Positions 25,202 to 34,024 of a stretch of 64,000 bases of DNA are shown one piece after another. This DNA is from Sodalinema lacuna_A (GTDB taxonomy: Bacteria; Cyanobacteriota; Cyanobacteriia; Cyanobacteriales; Geitlerinemataceae). Position numbers and translations under genes: made by a program. The first letter of the stretch is position 1, and every line of letters starts with the position of its first letter. The DNA lies in contig FSSI02000024.1 in the NCBI GenBank assembly GCA_900149785.2, positions 1 to 64,000 of the forward strand, written 5' to 3'. The notes beneath the pieces are model-generated. The model ran no database searches. It saw only the letters and a program-made list of their open reading frames with translations, and had not been told where the DNA came from.

Positions 25202-25564
25202 ATGTATAACTCAACCAGTACAGCAACCCAAACCCACTTACCCACATCGAGATTAGGACGCAAACGTTTAGGCGCCTATCTCCTCGAAGCTGGACTGATT
25301 ACACCAGCCCAGATTCAGGTTGCCGCCTATGATCAGCAGGTGACCGGCAAGAAATTCTCAGAAGTCATTATCGATCGCGGTTGGATTAAGCAACAAACCA
25401 TTGACTTCCTGATTGAGCGCGTCATTAAGCCTGAACAGCAGGGACGACGTTCAGCGGGAGCCTTTGCACAACCCGTTGAACCCTTTGAGCAGGTTTATGC
25501 TCGTCGCAAACATGAAGTGCTTCAGGGAGCAACAGAAGAGGACGTTCCCTGGACAGTTGATTAA
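25202..25564 (+). CDS. Small protein with a GspE-N-like domain
   Basis: 120 residues, soluble. The central part (RLGAYLLEAGLITPAQIQVAAYDQ...FSEVIIDRGWIKQQTIDFLIERV) resembles the short helical domain found at the N-terminus of type II secretion / type IV pilus ATPases. There it links the ATPase to its membrane partner. Here the domain stands alone with flexible tails, as in many cyanobacterial small proteins of unknown function. It sits behind an unusually long leader, suggesting post-transcriptional control. A link to pili or polysaccharide export is inference. Confidence 0.6.
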   Translation: MYNSTSTATQTHLPTSRLGRKRLGAYLLEAGLITPAQIQVAAYDQQVTGKKFSEVIIDRGWIKQQTIDFLIERVIKPEQQGRRSAGAFAQPVEPFEQVYARRKHEVLQGATEEDVPWTVD

Positions 25565-25660
25565 TCAAGCGACCGGCCCGATTGGCTAGAGTTTAACGTT
25601 GACAGGATAGAGGCAGAGCCTCGACAGTAGACATATCTCCCTATTGGTCTTCGCTCAGCC

Positions 25661-27529
25661 ATGACTCCTCGTTGGCTTCCCCTCAGTGTTCTCTTGCTTC
25701 TACCGGGTTTAAGCAGTTGTGAGAGGCTCGTCCCCCCTTCCCCGGTCGCGACAGCAGAGATGGTTCTGACGGAGGCCGAGCGCACCAATGAGGCGATCGA
25801 GGCTGGGGTGGCGGCCCGGAGTTTGGCGGTACGGCAGGTCTTGGCCGAGACGGATCTTGAGGAACTCGATCAATGGTGGCGTTCCCGAGATATCTATGAT
25901 CCCCATAAATATCTCCTACCGCCGATGTTGGCCCAGCTTAGCCTCACCCCCAAGGCAGAACAGGGACCGATTTGGCAGATGTGGTTGAGTCTGGAGGAGG
26001 ATAAAGGGGATCTCTATCATTTCCGCAGTCTTTATGACGTGCGGATTTTTTTCCTGTTTCAAGACTCGTTACCCGAGCCAGTTCGTCAGGCTTATCGGAG
26101 TATGTTGCAACCGCCACGGATCTTTGAATGGGGCGAAGGGGGGACCGAAAATCATCTCTGGCAACAGTATATGTCCGGTTTAGCCATGATGGATGGTAGC
26201 GGCTTCCCCGTCAGCCATCCCCATTTCCTGGCGACTCATGATGCGTGGCTGAGGGCGGAACTGACGAAATATCTCACTATTGGTCAAGGGGAATTTCATT
26301 CTTCGACCTACTATGGCTATAGCATTGGGGCGTTGCTGAATCTCTATGACTTTGCCGAAACCCCACAACGGCGACAGTTGGCGCGGGCGGTGTTGGATTG
26401 GCTATCGACTCAGATGGCGGTGCGCCTGAGTTGGGGAACCGCTGGGGGGGCTGAAAGTCGTGGGTTCGATCGCCAGACTTGGAATAGTGGTTTGACGGCG
26501 TTGGCCTGGATTTGGTGGGGAGGTGACGATCGCCAAGAGATTGAGCGGATTGTCGGGCAAATGGACCGTGGAGCTTCTCGTTTGGCGATTTTGGCGGCCA
26601 CCAGTGGCTATCGTCCTCCGGCCCAGTTGCGATCGCTGGCTCAGAAAACCCTTCCCCTTCCCTTTCAACTGCGGGCCAGTCATCCGAGTTATTACGGATA
26701 TCATCAGGACAACCAATTTTGGGAAACCTTTTATGTTACCCCGGACTATAGTTTAGGAACGCTGCAAGCTCCCGGACGCAGTTACCAGGTTCAGGGGACG
26801 ATTAACGCTCAATATGCAACCTATAAATTAGTGGTGCGCGATCGCCAAGGTCGAGACAATGCTGTGATTAGTTTGGGGGGAACCTATCACAGTCCCCGGG
26901 CCACAGGACGCAGTCCCGGCGATCGCTATCTTCAAGAAAAGGGAGCCAGCCTCTATCAATTGCGACTGACGGCGCAGGATAAGGCGGCGGGGGTTCCCGG
27001 TCAATCTCACCTGGTTATTCCCACGGACTATGGGGAGCCGCAGTCGATCGAAGACTGGTTTGTCTGGGAGATTGAAGGGGTCTGGCTTGCTGCGCGGGCC
27101 TGGGGAGATGAGGTTCGCTTAGAGATGCCCTTGGAGGACGGGCCGGAGCATTTGGCGCTGGTGGCTCAGGGAGAGCAAACCGCTTGGATTACGGAGGTTC
27201 TGGCTCGCTCAGAGTATGGGAGTTTGGCTGAAGTCGAGGCGGCCCTGGCTCAGACGGAGGTCAATGACGAGACCTTAGAGACTGAGGGACGGTTGATGTA
27301 TACCAGCGTTGAGGGCGATCGCCTCGAACTCATCGACGACCCGAGCCGCAGAGCGGGGATCGCACGTATTAATGGAAGGGAACAATCCCGGAGTGAGACC
27401 CCGGTTTTGGAGAGTCCCTATGTGAACCAATCACTCTGGAGTGGCCGCCTCAGGGTCGATGATCCTCAGTTGGGAACTTGGGAGTTACAGTTAAAACCCG
27501 GTCGTCCCCGCTGGACGGACTCGGATTAG
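25661..27529 (+). CDS. Large lipoprotein, possibly a polysaccharide-lyase-like toroid
   Basis: 622 residues. The signal peptide carries a lipobox (LPGLSSC, lipidated Cys 20). Residues ~50-320 are helical with many Trp and His residues, including GTENHLWQQYMSGLAMM, SSTYYGYSIGALLNLYDF and FDRQTWNSGLTALAWIWWG. Residues ~330-620 look like beta sheet. An alpha/alpha toroid followed by a beta sandwich is the layout of heparinase- and alginate-lyase-type enzymes, and ENH-type motifs occur there. I cannot assign a family or substrate. Its stop overlaps the stop of the convergent regulator gene (TTAG). Confidence 0.6.
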   Translation: MTPRWLPLSVLLLLPGLSSCERLVPPSPVATAEMVLTEAERTNEAIEAGVAARSLAVRQVLAETDLEELDQWWRSRDIYDPHKYLLPPMLAQLSLTPKAEQGPIWQMWLSLEEDKGDLYHFRSLYDVRIFFLFQDSLPEPVRQAYRSMLQPPRIFEWGEGGTENHLWQQYMSGLAMMDGSGFPVSHPHFLATHDAWLRAELTKYLTIGQGEFHSSTYYGYSIGALLNLYDFAETPQRRQLARAVLDWLSTQMAVRLSWGTAGGAESRGFDRQTWNSGLTALAWIWWGGDDRQEIERIVGQMDRGASRLAILAATSGYRPPAQLRSLAQKTLPLPFQLRASHPSYYGYHQDNQFWETFYVTPDYSLGTLQAPGRSYQVQGTINAQYATYKLVVRDRQGRDNAVISLGGTYHSPRATGRSPGDRYLQEKGASLYQLRLTAQDKAAGVPGQSHLVIPTDYGEPQSIEDWFVWEIEGVWLAARAWGDEVRLEMPLEDGPEHLALVAQGEQTAWITEVLARSEYGSLAEVEAALAQTEVNDETLETEGRLMYTSVEGDRLELIDDPSRRAGIARINGREQSRSETPVLESPYVNQSLWSGRLRVDDPQLGTWELQLKPGRPRWTDSD

Positions 27530-28305
27530 TTGACTAACCCCGATCGCAAGGCCCGAACGGCGGCTTGGGTGCGATCGTCCACGCAGAGCTTATTGAGGAT
27601 GCTGCGAACATGGGTTTTAACGGTTCCGACAGTGATATAGAGTTTTTCGGCAATTTGGGCGTTGTTACAGCCACCAACGATTAACTCTAGGATTTCTAAC
27701 TCTCGTTTGGTGAGGGGGTCTGATTCCATCAACTGCTGCACTTCTGAGTCAACCCCTTCGATGTGGCGAGAGTCATCCCATTGCTCAGCGGTCTCGACCT
27801 CATTGATTACGGTTGTGGCCAAGGACTTGGAGGAGTCCGAGGTCAGGGTTTGAACTGACGAGGCCGCTGATTGGGATTTGCGAGCTTGACGCAGGACAAT
27901 TTGGGCGATGTTGGGATCGATCCAGGTATTCCCCTCATGGGTGACTTGGATGGCTTCGAGGAGACGATCCAAACTGGCATCTTTCATGCTGTAGGAGTCT
28001 GCACCGGCGGCGAAGGCCGCTAAGACGGCATCTTCGTTGTCGTGCATGGTCAAAATTAAGACTTTGACGTGATGTTGGGTACTCTTGTTGGACTGACGAA
28101 ATTGTTGTAAGAGTTCGATCCCGTCGAGATCGGGTAAGCCAATGTCGAGAATCGCGACATCGGGTTGGGTGTCCTGAAGCACGGCTAACCCGTCTTGACC
28201 CGTGGCGGCTTCTCCTACAATATCAATGACGCCAGTTTGCTCGAGGGCCGCTCGGATGCCAACGCGAGTCAGTTCGTGGTCTTCGATCAATACGGTGCGA
28301 ATCAT
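27526..28305 (-). CDS. NarL/FixJ-family response regulator
   Basis: 259 residues. The receiver domain (residues 1-125) has the acidic pair in LIEDHELTR, the phospho-acceptor Asp in DVAILDIGLPDLDG near residue 54 and the conserved Lys in YSMKDAS. The C-terminal LuxR-type helix-turn-helix is PLTKRELEILELIVGGCNNAQIAEKLYITVGTVKTHVRSIL. A ~60-residue Ser/Thr-rich linker joins them. It is divergent from two histidine-kinase genes; pairing with one of them is plausible but not shown. Confidence 0.88.
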   Translation of the reverse strand: MIRTVLIEDHELTRVGIRAALEQTGVIDIVGEAATGQDGLAVLQDTQPDVAILDIGLPDLDGIELLQQFRQSNKSTQHHVKVLILTMHDNEDAVLAAFAAGADSYSMKDASLDRLLEAIQVTHEGNTWIDPNIAQIVLRQARKSQSAASSVQTLTSDSSKSLATTVINEVETAEQWDDSRHIEGVDSEVQQLMESDPLTKRELEILELIVGGCNNAQIAEKLYITVGTVKTHVRSILNKLCVDDRTQAAVRALRSGLVN

Positions 28306-28501
28306 ACTATCTATTAACGGATTTTGCGGGATTTATACCGGTTAAGAGAACGGGGCAGACCCTAATCTATCAGGGGAAATCAGCTTAAACTGAGGTCTAG
28401 TTTAGGGGCAAATCGAGAGAAAACACACTTGCGAGGCAGAATCTCCTCTGGCAAAATCGAAACAGTTTTTAGTCGATTAAATCGTTAGGAAGGGGACACG
28501 G

Positions 28502-28539
28502 CTCTATCTGAGTTGCTGAACCTCTTACTCAGGATAGAG
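28502..28539. promoter_or_regulatory. Strong hairpin in the regulator/kinase divergent region
   Basis: CTCTATC and TGAGT pair with ACTCA and GATAGAG (12 bp, one bulged G, 13-nt loop) within the 324-bp gap between the response regulator and the kinase at 28630. A TATTAT-like -10 lies about 30 bp further on. It could be an attenuator, an operator or the terminator of a short RNA. Confidence 0.4.
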
Positions 28540-28629
28540 GACAAACTGCCTAAAAATTTATAACTTCGTATTATACCCCTTATTGAGCTTTGAACGATAT
28601 CATCTCTAGATATTTTGTTCCCACGACCC

Positions 28630-29958
28630 ATGACAAATGGACCAGTCCCAATTCTTGTGATCGGCTTTGATACCGAGACGGATCTTAACGCTAAGGCGGC
28701 TTTGCAAGCCTTTGCCGCTCCCCAGGAGGGAGATCTCAGCCCCACACTTCGCTTTTGTCAGACCTACCCTACGGGAGATGGAAGCCGGGGAGACGGAACT
28801 GTTGCTGGAATCCTCTTGGATGGCGATCGCCTCAATCTCAAAGCCGTGATGGCCGCATTACGACGAGACTTTCCTCAAACGCCGATTGTGGTCACAGGGT
28901 ATAATCCCGAGTTAGAAACTGGTGAGTTAGCGGCTGGGGCCGATGAGGTGGTCAATCGTCATTATTTTACCTCTGAGGGACTGGCCATGATCTGGCGGGT
29001 TCTGTTTCGTGGCGATGGCCCTAGAAACCGACGGTTGACTGTTGGGGAAGATTTTGAGGAAGACGGCGATATTTCCCATTTGAGTGGCGATTGCCAACAG
29101 TTGGAGGCTCGCATTAGTGAGCAGAATCGTCTCATTGCAGCTCAACATCAGGAATTGAAACGACAACGAGAGCAGATTCGCCGTCAACATTTGACGATCC
29201 TAGAAGCGTCTCGGATGAAGTCTGCGTTTCTCTCAACGGTTTCTCATGAGTTACGAACGCCGTTGAATGTCATTATCGGCTTTTCTCAACTGCTATTGCG
29301 CAAAAAAAATAGCTCGTTAACGCCAGTTCAAGTGCAAACGTTACAGTGTATTTTTAATAATGGCAAGCAGCTTTTGTCGGTTATTAATGATATCATTGAA
29401 CGGTCTAAATTAGAAGCAGGAGCCTCAGAACTTCGTCCCAAAGCGTTTAATTTAGTGCAGTTAGTCACGTCGATTGCCGGAAATGCTCGTTGGCTCTGTG
29501 AACAGAAAGGCTTAGCACTCTGGATTGATGCTAACGTCGAGAATCCTCGGGTTTTTCAAGACCATCAGGGAGTCCGCCGTGTGGTCTCGAATTTGTTAGC
29601 CAATGCCTTGAAATTTACGGAAGATGGAGATATTTCGGTCCACATTTGGGAAGTGACTCCAGATCGCCTCGCGATTGCGGTCTCGGATACGGGAATTGGC
29701 ATCCCCCCGGAACATCTCAAACGAATTTTTGCCGCCTTTGAACAGTTAGATAATTCCCTGGCTCGTAATTATAACGGCGTTGGATTAGGCTTGGCTATTG
29801 TCGATTCTCTTGTGAAAATGATGAAAGGAACGATTCATGTTGAGAGTTCTCAGGGACAGGGATCAACCTTTCGGGTAGAATTACCTCGTTCTGTGCTAGA
29901 ACCGTCTCCCCGTGAGCCACGAGAAGCCTACATTCCCTATAAAAAACGAGCTCTATAA
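28630..29958 (+). CDS. Histidine kinase with N-terminal receiver-like domain
   Basis: 442 residues from the ATG at 28630 (the TTG at 28615 is less likely). The N-terminal ~130 residues (VPILVIGFDTETDLNAKAAL...PIVVTGYNPELETGELAAGADEVV) have the strand-helix rhythm of a receiver, but no clear phospho-acceptor Asp. This may therefore be a pseudo-receiver. A coiled coil (QNRLIAAQHQELKRQREQIRRQ) leads to the HisKA domain with phospho-His in TVSHELRTPLN. The ATPase domain follows with N box NLLANALKF, G1 DTGIGIP and G2 GVGLGLAI. No membrane segment, so it is cytosolic. A REC-kinase gene follows on the same strand. Confidence 0.85.
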   Translation: MTNGPVPILVIGFDTETDLNAKAALQAFAAPQEGDLSPTLRFCQTYPTGDGSRGDGTVAGILLDGDRLNLKAVMAALRRDFPQTPIVVTGYNPELETGELAAGADEVVNRHYFTSEGLAMIWRVLFRGDGPRNRRLTVGEDFEEDGDISHLSGDCQQLEARISEQNRLIAAQHQELKRQREQIRRQHLTILEASRMKSAFLSTVSHELRTPLNVIIGFSQLLLRKKNSSLTPVQVQTLQCIFNNGKQLLSVINDIIERSKLEAGASELRPKAFNLVQLVTSIAGNARWLCEQKGLALWIDANVENPRVFQDHQGVRRVVSNLLANALKFTEDGDISVHIWEVTPDRLAIAVSDTGIGIPPEHLKRIFAAFEQLDNSLARNYNGVGLGLAIVDSLVKMMKGTIHVESSQGQGSTFRVELPRSVLEPSPREPREAYIPYKKRAL

Positions 29959-30039
29959 AAAACGAGCCTCATCACTGGCGTTGCGTGACATGTTTGAGAG
30001 AAGTATTGACTTAAAAATTGACTTGAAAATTGTTTGAAA

Positions 30040-31149
30040 ATGTTAACACCTGAACCTAAAATTGATCGAATCCTCGCTGTTGATGATTCTCCAGATAACT
30101 TATTTCTTGTGCAAGCGATTCTCGAAGATGAAGGCTATCTGATTGAGTTAGCGGAGGATGGCTTTGCGGCCCTTGATGAGATTGAGGCGAATCCGCCGGA
30201 TTTGATTCTTCTTGATGTGATGATGCCAAATTTGGATGGCTATGAGGTCACTCGTCGGGTGCGAACTCACCCAAATCTTCCTTATATTCCCATTTTATTG
30301 ATTACTGCTCATGAAGCATCAAGTGTGGTGAAAGGCCTCGATGTGGGAGCGGATGATTTTATCCGTAAACCGGTGGAGATGGAGGAGTTACAAGCACGGG
30401 TGCGATCGCTGCTGCGGTTAAAGCATACCATTGATGAACGCGATCGCATGGCCCGAGAACGAGAGGATTTTGTCTCGCGTCTGACTCATGATTTACGAAC
30501 CCCGTTAGTAGCGGCGGATCGAATGCTCAATTTGATGCAATCTCAGGCATTTGGCGATATTTCTGAGTCGATGGATGAGGCGATCGCCACTATGATTCGC
30601 AGTAACCATAATCTCTTGGATATGGTGAATTTATTGTTAGAAGTCTATCGTTATGAGGCCGGTCGAAAACAACTGACGTTCACGCCGTTTAATCTCTGTG
30701 CTACCCTAGAAGAAATTTTAGATGAACTGACGCCAATTGCACAAGATAAGCAAATTAAGATTATCCGTGATTTTCAGGACGAAATTTGTGAGGTGGTTGG
30801 CGATCGCCTAGAACTCTATCGCGTGTTTATGAACCTGATTGGCAATGCGATTAAGTTTACCGACAAGGGAACAGTTCAATTGCGGCTGTATCGTTCTCCG
30901 GTTCCTAATCCCTGGTTGGTGTTAGAAGTTGAAGATACAGGGATTGGGATTAGTGCGAGCGATCGCGCCAGTCTCTTTACTCGTTTTCGTCAAGGCCATC
31001 ACAAACGCTCCGGAAGTGGTTTAGGCTTACATCTGTGTCAGCGAATTGTGGATGCTCATCGTGGTAAAATTGAGGTGATTTCAGAGGTCGGTCGAGGAAG
31101 TTTATTTCGGATTAAATTACCGCTGGAGATGAATGGGAGTCGCCGATAG
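30040..31149 (+). CDS. Receiver-histidine kinase hybrid (REC-HisKA-HATPase)
   Basis: 369 residues from the ATG at 30040. The N-terminal receiver has LAVDDSPDN, phospho-Asp in LILLDVMMPNLDG, and Lys in DDFIRKPV. HisKA follows with phospho-His in SRLTHDLRTPL. The ATPase domain has NLIGNAIKF, DTGIGI and GSGLGLHL. The receiver-first order suggests that phosphorylation of the receiver controls the kinase. It is soluble. It lies 81 bp downstream of another kinase gene. Its last 33 bp overlap the end of the convergent TPR gene. Confidence 0.88.
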   Translation: MLTPEPKIDRILAVDDSPDNLFLVQAILEDEGYLIELAEDGFAALDEIEANPPDLILLDVMMPNLDGYEVTRRVRTHPNLPYIPILLITAHEASSVVKGLDVGADDFIRKPVEMEELQARVRSLLRLKHTIDERDRMAREREDFVSRLTHDLRTPLVAADRMLNLMQSQAFGDISESMDEAIATMIRSNHNLLDMVNLLLEVYRYEAGRKQLTFTPFNLCATLEEILDELTPIAQDKQIKIIRDFQDEICEVVGDRLELYRVFMNLIGNAIKFTDKGTVQLRLYRSPVPNPWLVLEVEDTGIGISASDRASLFTRFRQGHHKRSGSGLGLHLCQRIVDAHRGKIEVISEVGRGSLFRIKLPLEMNGSRR

Positions 31150-31581
31150 TTGCTCTTGAGATTGGCGAGTGACGACGTAATCTCGCATTTGTAGAGCGTT
31201 GCGATAGTCGTCTTGGCGTTCGAGTTGGCCATAGAGTTCAACGGCGGCGGACAGGTCGGCGATCGCCGCGTCATAATCTTGGTCTAAATACTGTGTCCAC
31301 CCCCGTAACTCCAGCAGTTCTGGGGTCTCACCTCGGGCCAATTCAATGGCTTTATCAAAGGCAAAAATGGCGTTATGATAGTCTCCAACCGCCGCCGCTT
31401 CTCGTCCAACGACTTCCCAATCTTCGGCGGTGTTGAGATGTTCAGGAACTGACTGTCGATCGTAGTCGGGGGGTGTAAAGACTCCGTCAGAGTTTCCCCA
31501 GGCGGCGGGTCCACTGAGGCTTAACGAGGCGGCGATCGTCGCCACTAGAGTCATTTTCATCCATCGCGGTTGTCCTAACAT
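31117..31581 (-). CDS. Secreted TPR-repeat protein
   Basis: 154 residues. A signal peptide (LVATIAASLSLSGPAAWG) precedes about two TPR units (AEDWEVVGREAAAVGDYHNAIFAFDKAIEL and ELLELRGWTQYLDQDYDAAIADLSAAVEL). It is probably a periplasmic or lumenal protein-interaction module. The ATG at 31581 is chosen because a perfect AAGGAGG lies eight bases ahead. The longer frame from 31677 lacks such a site and would bury the signal peptide. The 3' end overlaps the convergent REC-kinase gene. Confidence 0.75.
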   Translation of the reverse strand: MLGQPRWMKMTLVATIAASLSLSGPAAWGNSDGVFTPPDYDRQSVPEHLNTAEDWEVVGREAAAVGDYHNAIFAFDKAIELARGETPELLELRGWTQYLDQDYDAAIADLSAAVELYGQLERQDDYRNALQMRDYVVTRQSQEQLSATPIHLQR

Positions 31582-31869
31582 AAACAAGACCTCCTTCTGT
31601 ATGAGTGATCCAGACGAGTCATCTATAGGAGTCATGAGTGCAAGCGATTCGTTAATGTTGCCAAATCTAAAACACAACTCTTAGACGTAACTCGACTATC
31701 TTCAGTCTAGTCAACGAGGCGTTCTCCGCCATCTATCGCCAGTAAGGAATCCTCCTCTCTCAATAGAGGGAGAAGGAGTATCAAGAGACCTTGTGATAGA
31801 TTGATCAAACGAGAGAATTTAGCTCACAATTCGGACAGTATTTAGATCCAATTTTCGAGGAATTATGGT

Positions 31870-32610
31870 CTATTTCGCTCGTATCACCGTTGTGCGATAG
31901 GTTCCATCGTCAAATAGTTCTAAACCACGAAACCCCGGATACTGCTCCCAATCAGAAGACCCTTCACGACGAACTTGAGCGCAGGTTGACGGTGTTCCAC
32001 AGAAGTGAATCCCCTGCTTCACCTCCTCAAACTGCAAGTGAACATGACCGAATAACACCAGTTTGACGGACTCATAACGGTGCAAACAGGTTAACAAGGC
32101 TTGGGAATTTTGTAGGCCAATCTGATCGAGCCAATCTAATCCCATGGGAACAGGATGATGGTGTAACACCACCACCGTTGGCTGAGAACACTTCTCTAAA
32201 GATTGTTCTAAATCCCGTAAACTGGCGTCACTGAGATAGCCTTCACCAGCCTCAGCGGTGGCTAAAGTCGAGTCGAGAAGGAGAATTTGCCAACCTTGAC
32301 GCTGAATGGTTTTCTCGGGGAGAAAGGGAGACGCTTGAAAGGTCTGATGTAAGACTTCGACATTATCATGATTTCCCGGAATGTAGTAGGTGGGTAATCT
32401 CAGGGGTGCGATGCGTTCAATGAGGTGTTGATAGGCTTGGGGTTCGCCATGATGGGTTAAGTCTCCTGTGAGGAGAAGCAGATCTGGAGTCCAGGCTTTT
32501 ACTTGCTTGATAACCTGTCCGAGCGAGTCCCAGGTTACCACTCCATGTTTGGCGGTTTTTCGGTCTGCAAAGAGATGGGTATCGGTGATTTGAGCAATTT
32601 TTAAGACCAT
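31870..32610 (-). CDS. Calcineurin-like phosphoesterase, CpdA type
   Basis: 246 residues. It is a class III cyclic-nucleotide phosphodiesterase-like enzyme (3',5'-cAMP to AMP). The metal-binding motifs are in order: ITDTHLF near residues 8-14, LLTGDLTHHG, IPGNHDN, VLHHHP and FGHVHLQ. The FCGTPSTCAQ segment near the C-terminus fits the CpdA/Icc group. It is not preceded by an obvious partner; cbiD lies 66 bp upstream on the same strand, so co-transcription from cbiD is possible. Confidence 0.83.
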   Translation of the reverse strand: MVLKIAQITDTHLFADRKTAKHGVVTWDSLGQVIKQVKAWTPDLLLLTGDLTHHGEPQAYQHLIERIAPLRLPTYYIPGNHDNVEVLHQTFQASPFLPEKTIQRQGWQILLLDSTLATAEAGEGYLSDASLRDLEQSLEKCSQPTVVVLHHHPVPMGLDWLDQIGLQNSQALLTCLHRYESVKLVLFGHVHLQFEEVKQGIHFCGTPSTCAQVRREGSSDWEQYPGFRGLELFDDGTYRTTVIRAK

Positions 32611-32676
32611 GAGAGAAGAATCGGCTGGCTGATGGAGTTACTCTTGTTATGATACTCGGGATTGGGGGGATTTCGG

Positions 32677-33756
32677 TTAGCCGTGATGTCGCGCGATGAG
32701 GTCTGAGGCGATCGCAGTTTCGGCGACAATGACTCCTTGGCGTTCAAAGAGAATGACACCGATTTCTAACTCGGTATTGGCATATTTTTGCACGTAGGCT
32801 TGGGAATTTTGGCGGATGCGATCGCACAAGTCTTGAAATACCCTATCCGCTAGGTTTTCTTGCTCTAAATACTGATAGGCTTTCGCCAGGGTTGGACAGT
32901 CTAAAACCCCACGAATGAGCTTGACATTATCGGTGTATTGTGATAAAGCCGCCGCTAAGATTTCCAATTTTCCATCCGCAATATGGCTCGATGTATTAAA
33001 AATCTTGCCCGCCAATTTCACCAACTTTCCATGATAGCCTAGCAATAACACCGAACGAACCTCACGTAATCCCGCTTCAACTAATAGCGCTCCTAGCCAG
33101 TTTCCTACCTGAACAATGGCAGTTTGGGGCAGTTGCAATCGGTCTGCAACCTGTAAACCATTACTCCCAATACAGAAAATCAAATCCTGGTGCTGTTGAG
33201 ATTTTTCCTGAAGCTGAGTTTTGGCGTGTTTCAAACTTTCAACCGCCGTATGAGGTTGAGCAATACCATGAGTTCCCAGCAGTGATAAGCCGTCCAAAAC
33301 ACCAAAGGCTTCGTTGGAGGTTCGTTTTGCAAGCTGTCGTCCTTCCGGGAGAATAATAGCGACGCGCAGGGTTTTTCCCTGAGGGATAATTTCCAGGAGA
33401 TTGGCTTCAGCTAAACGACGCGCATAGTGATAAATGGCGGCTTGTCCTTCCTCGGTTTTACCAATTCCTTCTCCCCCGACTAAGGAGAGGGAATCACCGC
33501 AAAAGGGGTCTAGGCTGACATCGGCCCAGATGGGAGTATTTCGGGTTAAGTCGAGATTTGCGCCGGGGTCACTGCGAGTAATGGCTAAAGCGCGGTTGTG
33601 GTCGAGACTGGCCACTTGTTCGATGGGGATTTCGGCGTCACCGGGTAGGAGGTCGAGTTTGACGGTTTGGGGAGACTGGCGTTGTTGTAGGTGGAGTAAG
33701 GCGGCTTTGGCGGCAGCGATGGCGAATACGGGGAGGGTATAACCGGAATTTTGCAT
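32677..33756 (-). CDS. cbiD: Cobalt-precorrin-5B C1-methyltransferase
   Basis: 359 residues. CbiD methylates C1 of the corrin ring in anaerobic-type cobalamin (or pseudocobalamin) synthesis. The typical start GYTLPVFAIAAAKAALLHL is followed by DPGANLDLT, GGEGIGKTEEGQAAI, TSNEAFGVLDGLSLLGTHG and VLLLGYHGKLVKLAGKIFNTSSHIAD. The start is the ATG at 33756. The region just upstream holds the remains of a doc toxin gene, and cobM lies beyond it on the same strand. Two corrin genes were thus probably adjacent apart from the intruding toxin-antitoxin locus. Confidence 0.88.
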   Translation of the reverse strand: MQNSGYTLPVFAIAAAKAALLHLQQRQSPQTVKLDLLPGDAEIPIEQVASLDHNRALAITRSDPGANLDLTRNTPIWADVSLDPFCGDSLSLVGGEGIGKTEEGQAAIYHYARRLAEANLLEIIPQGKTLRVAIILPEGRQLAKRTSNEAFGVLDGLSLLGTHGIAQPHTAVESLKHAKTQLQEKSQQHQDLIFCIGSNGLQVADRLQLPQTAIVQVGNWLGALLVEAGLREVRSVLLLGYHGKLVKLAGKIFNTSSHIADGKLEILAAALSQYTDNVKLIRGVLDCPTLAKAYQYLEQENLADRVFQDLCDRIRQNSQAYVQKYANTELEIGVILFERQGVIVAETAIASDLIARHHG

Positions 33757-33772
33757 GATAGGTGGTGGGATA

Positions 33773-34024
33773 TGCTGCTTTCTCTAGTAAACTGGGGTAT
33801 AGGTATTCGGTGTCAAACGTCATTTTTGGCTGGGCGATCGCAGACTCCAAGAAACAGGTCTTCTGGATCTACGGTGGGATTGTTTGCATGATGTACAAAA
33901 TTGTAGGGGCGAAAAATTTTTCGCCCCTACGGCTCAGATTTCGGATTCCCAACCCTCCCCCCGATTGCTCAATAATCCTACGATGCAGCGTTAAGACGTC
34001 AACTAGGCTCAAATAGCGAATCAT
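33773..34024 (-). pseudogene. Doc-family toxin gene, split by a 74-bp element and 3'-truncated
   Basis: Reading from the ATG at 34024, which overlaps the antitoxin stop as ATGA, the first 30 residues (MIRYLSLVDVLTLHRRIIEQ then SGGGLGIRNL) match the N-terminus of death-on-curing (Fic-fold) toxins. The frame then enters the 74-bp element at 33857-33930 and stops at 33869. Beyond the element, another frame resumes with LESAIAQPKMTF and YLYPSLLEKAA (33850 down to 33773), the next part of Doc. The catalytic HxFxDGNKR half is absent: the sequence runs into the cbiD start. The toxin is therefore dead by insertion and deletion. Confidence 0.85.
33857..33930. mobile_element. 74-bp palindrome-ended element, copy 1 (in doc)
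   Basis: The plus strand begins GGTCTTCTGGATCTACGG and ends in a perfect 28-bp palindrome (GTAGGGGCGAAAAA and its reverse complement, 33903-33930). It matches the copy at 44108-44181 at the same length with few differences, mainly in the A/T-rich middle. It encodes no protein. No target-site duplication is evident. It is best described as a small non-autonomous element; the family is not recognised. Confidence 0.75.

Noticed and set aside
33638..33850. 70-codon minus-strand frame starting MESAIAQPKMTF
   Set aside because: It is the second Doc fragment read through into the wrong frame of cbiD, not an independent gene.
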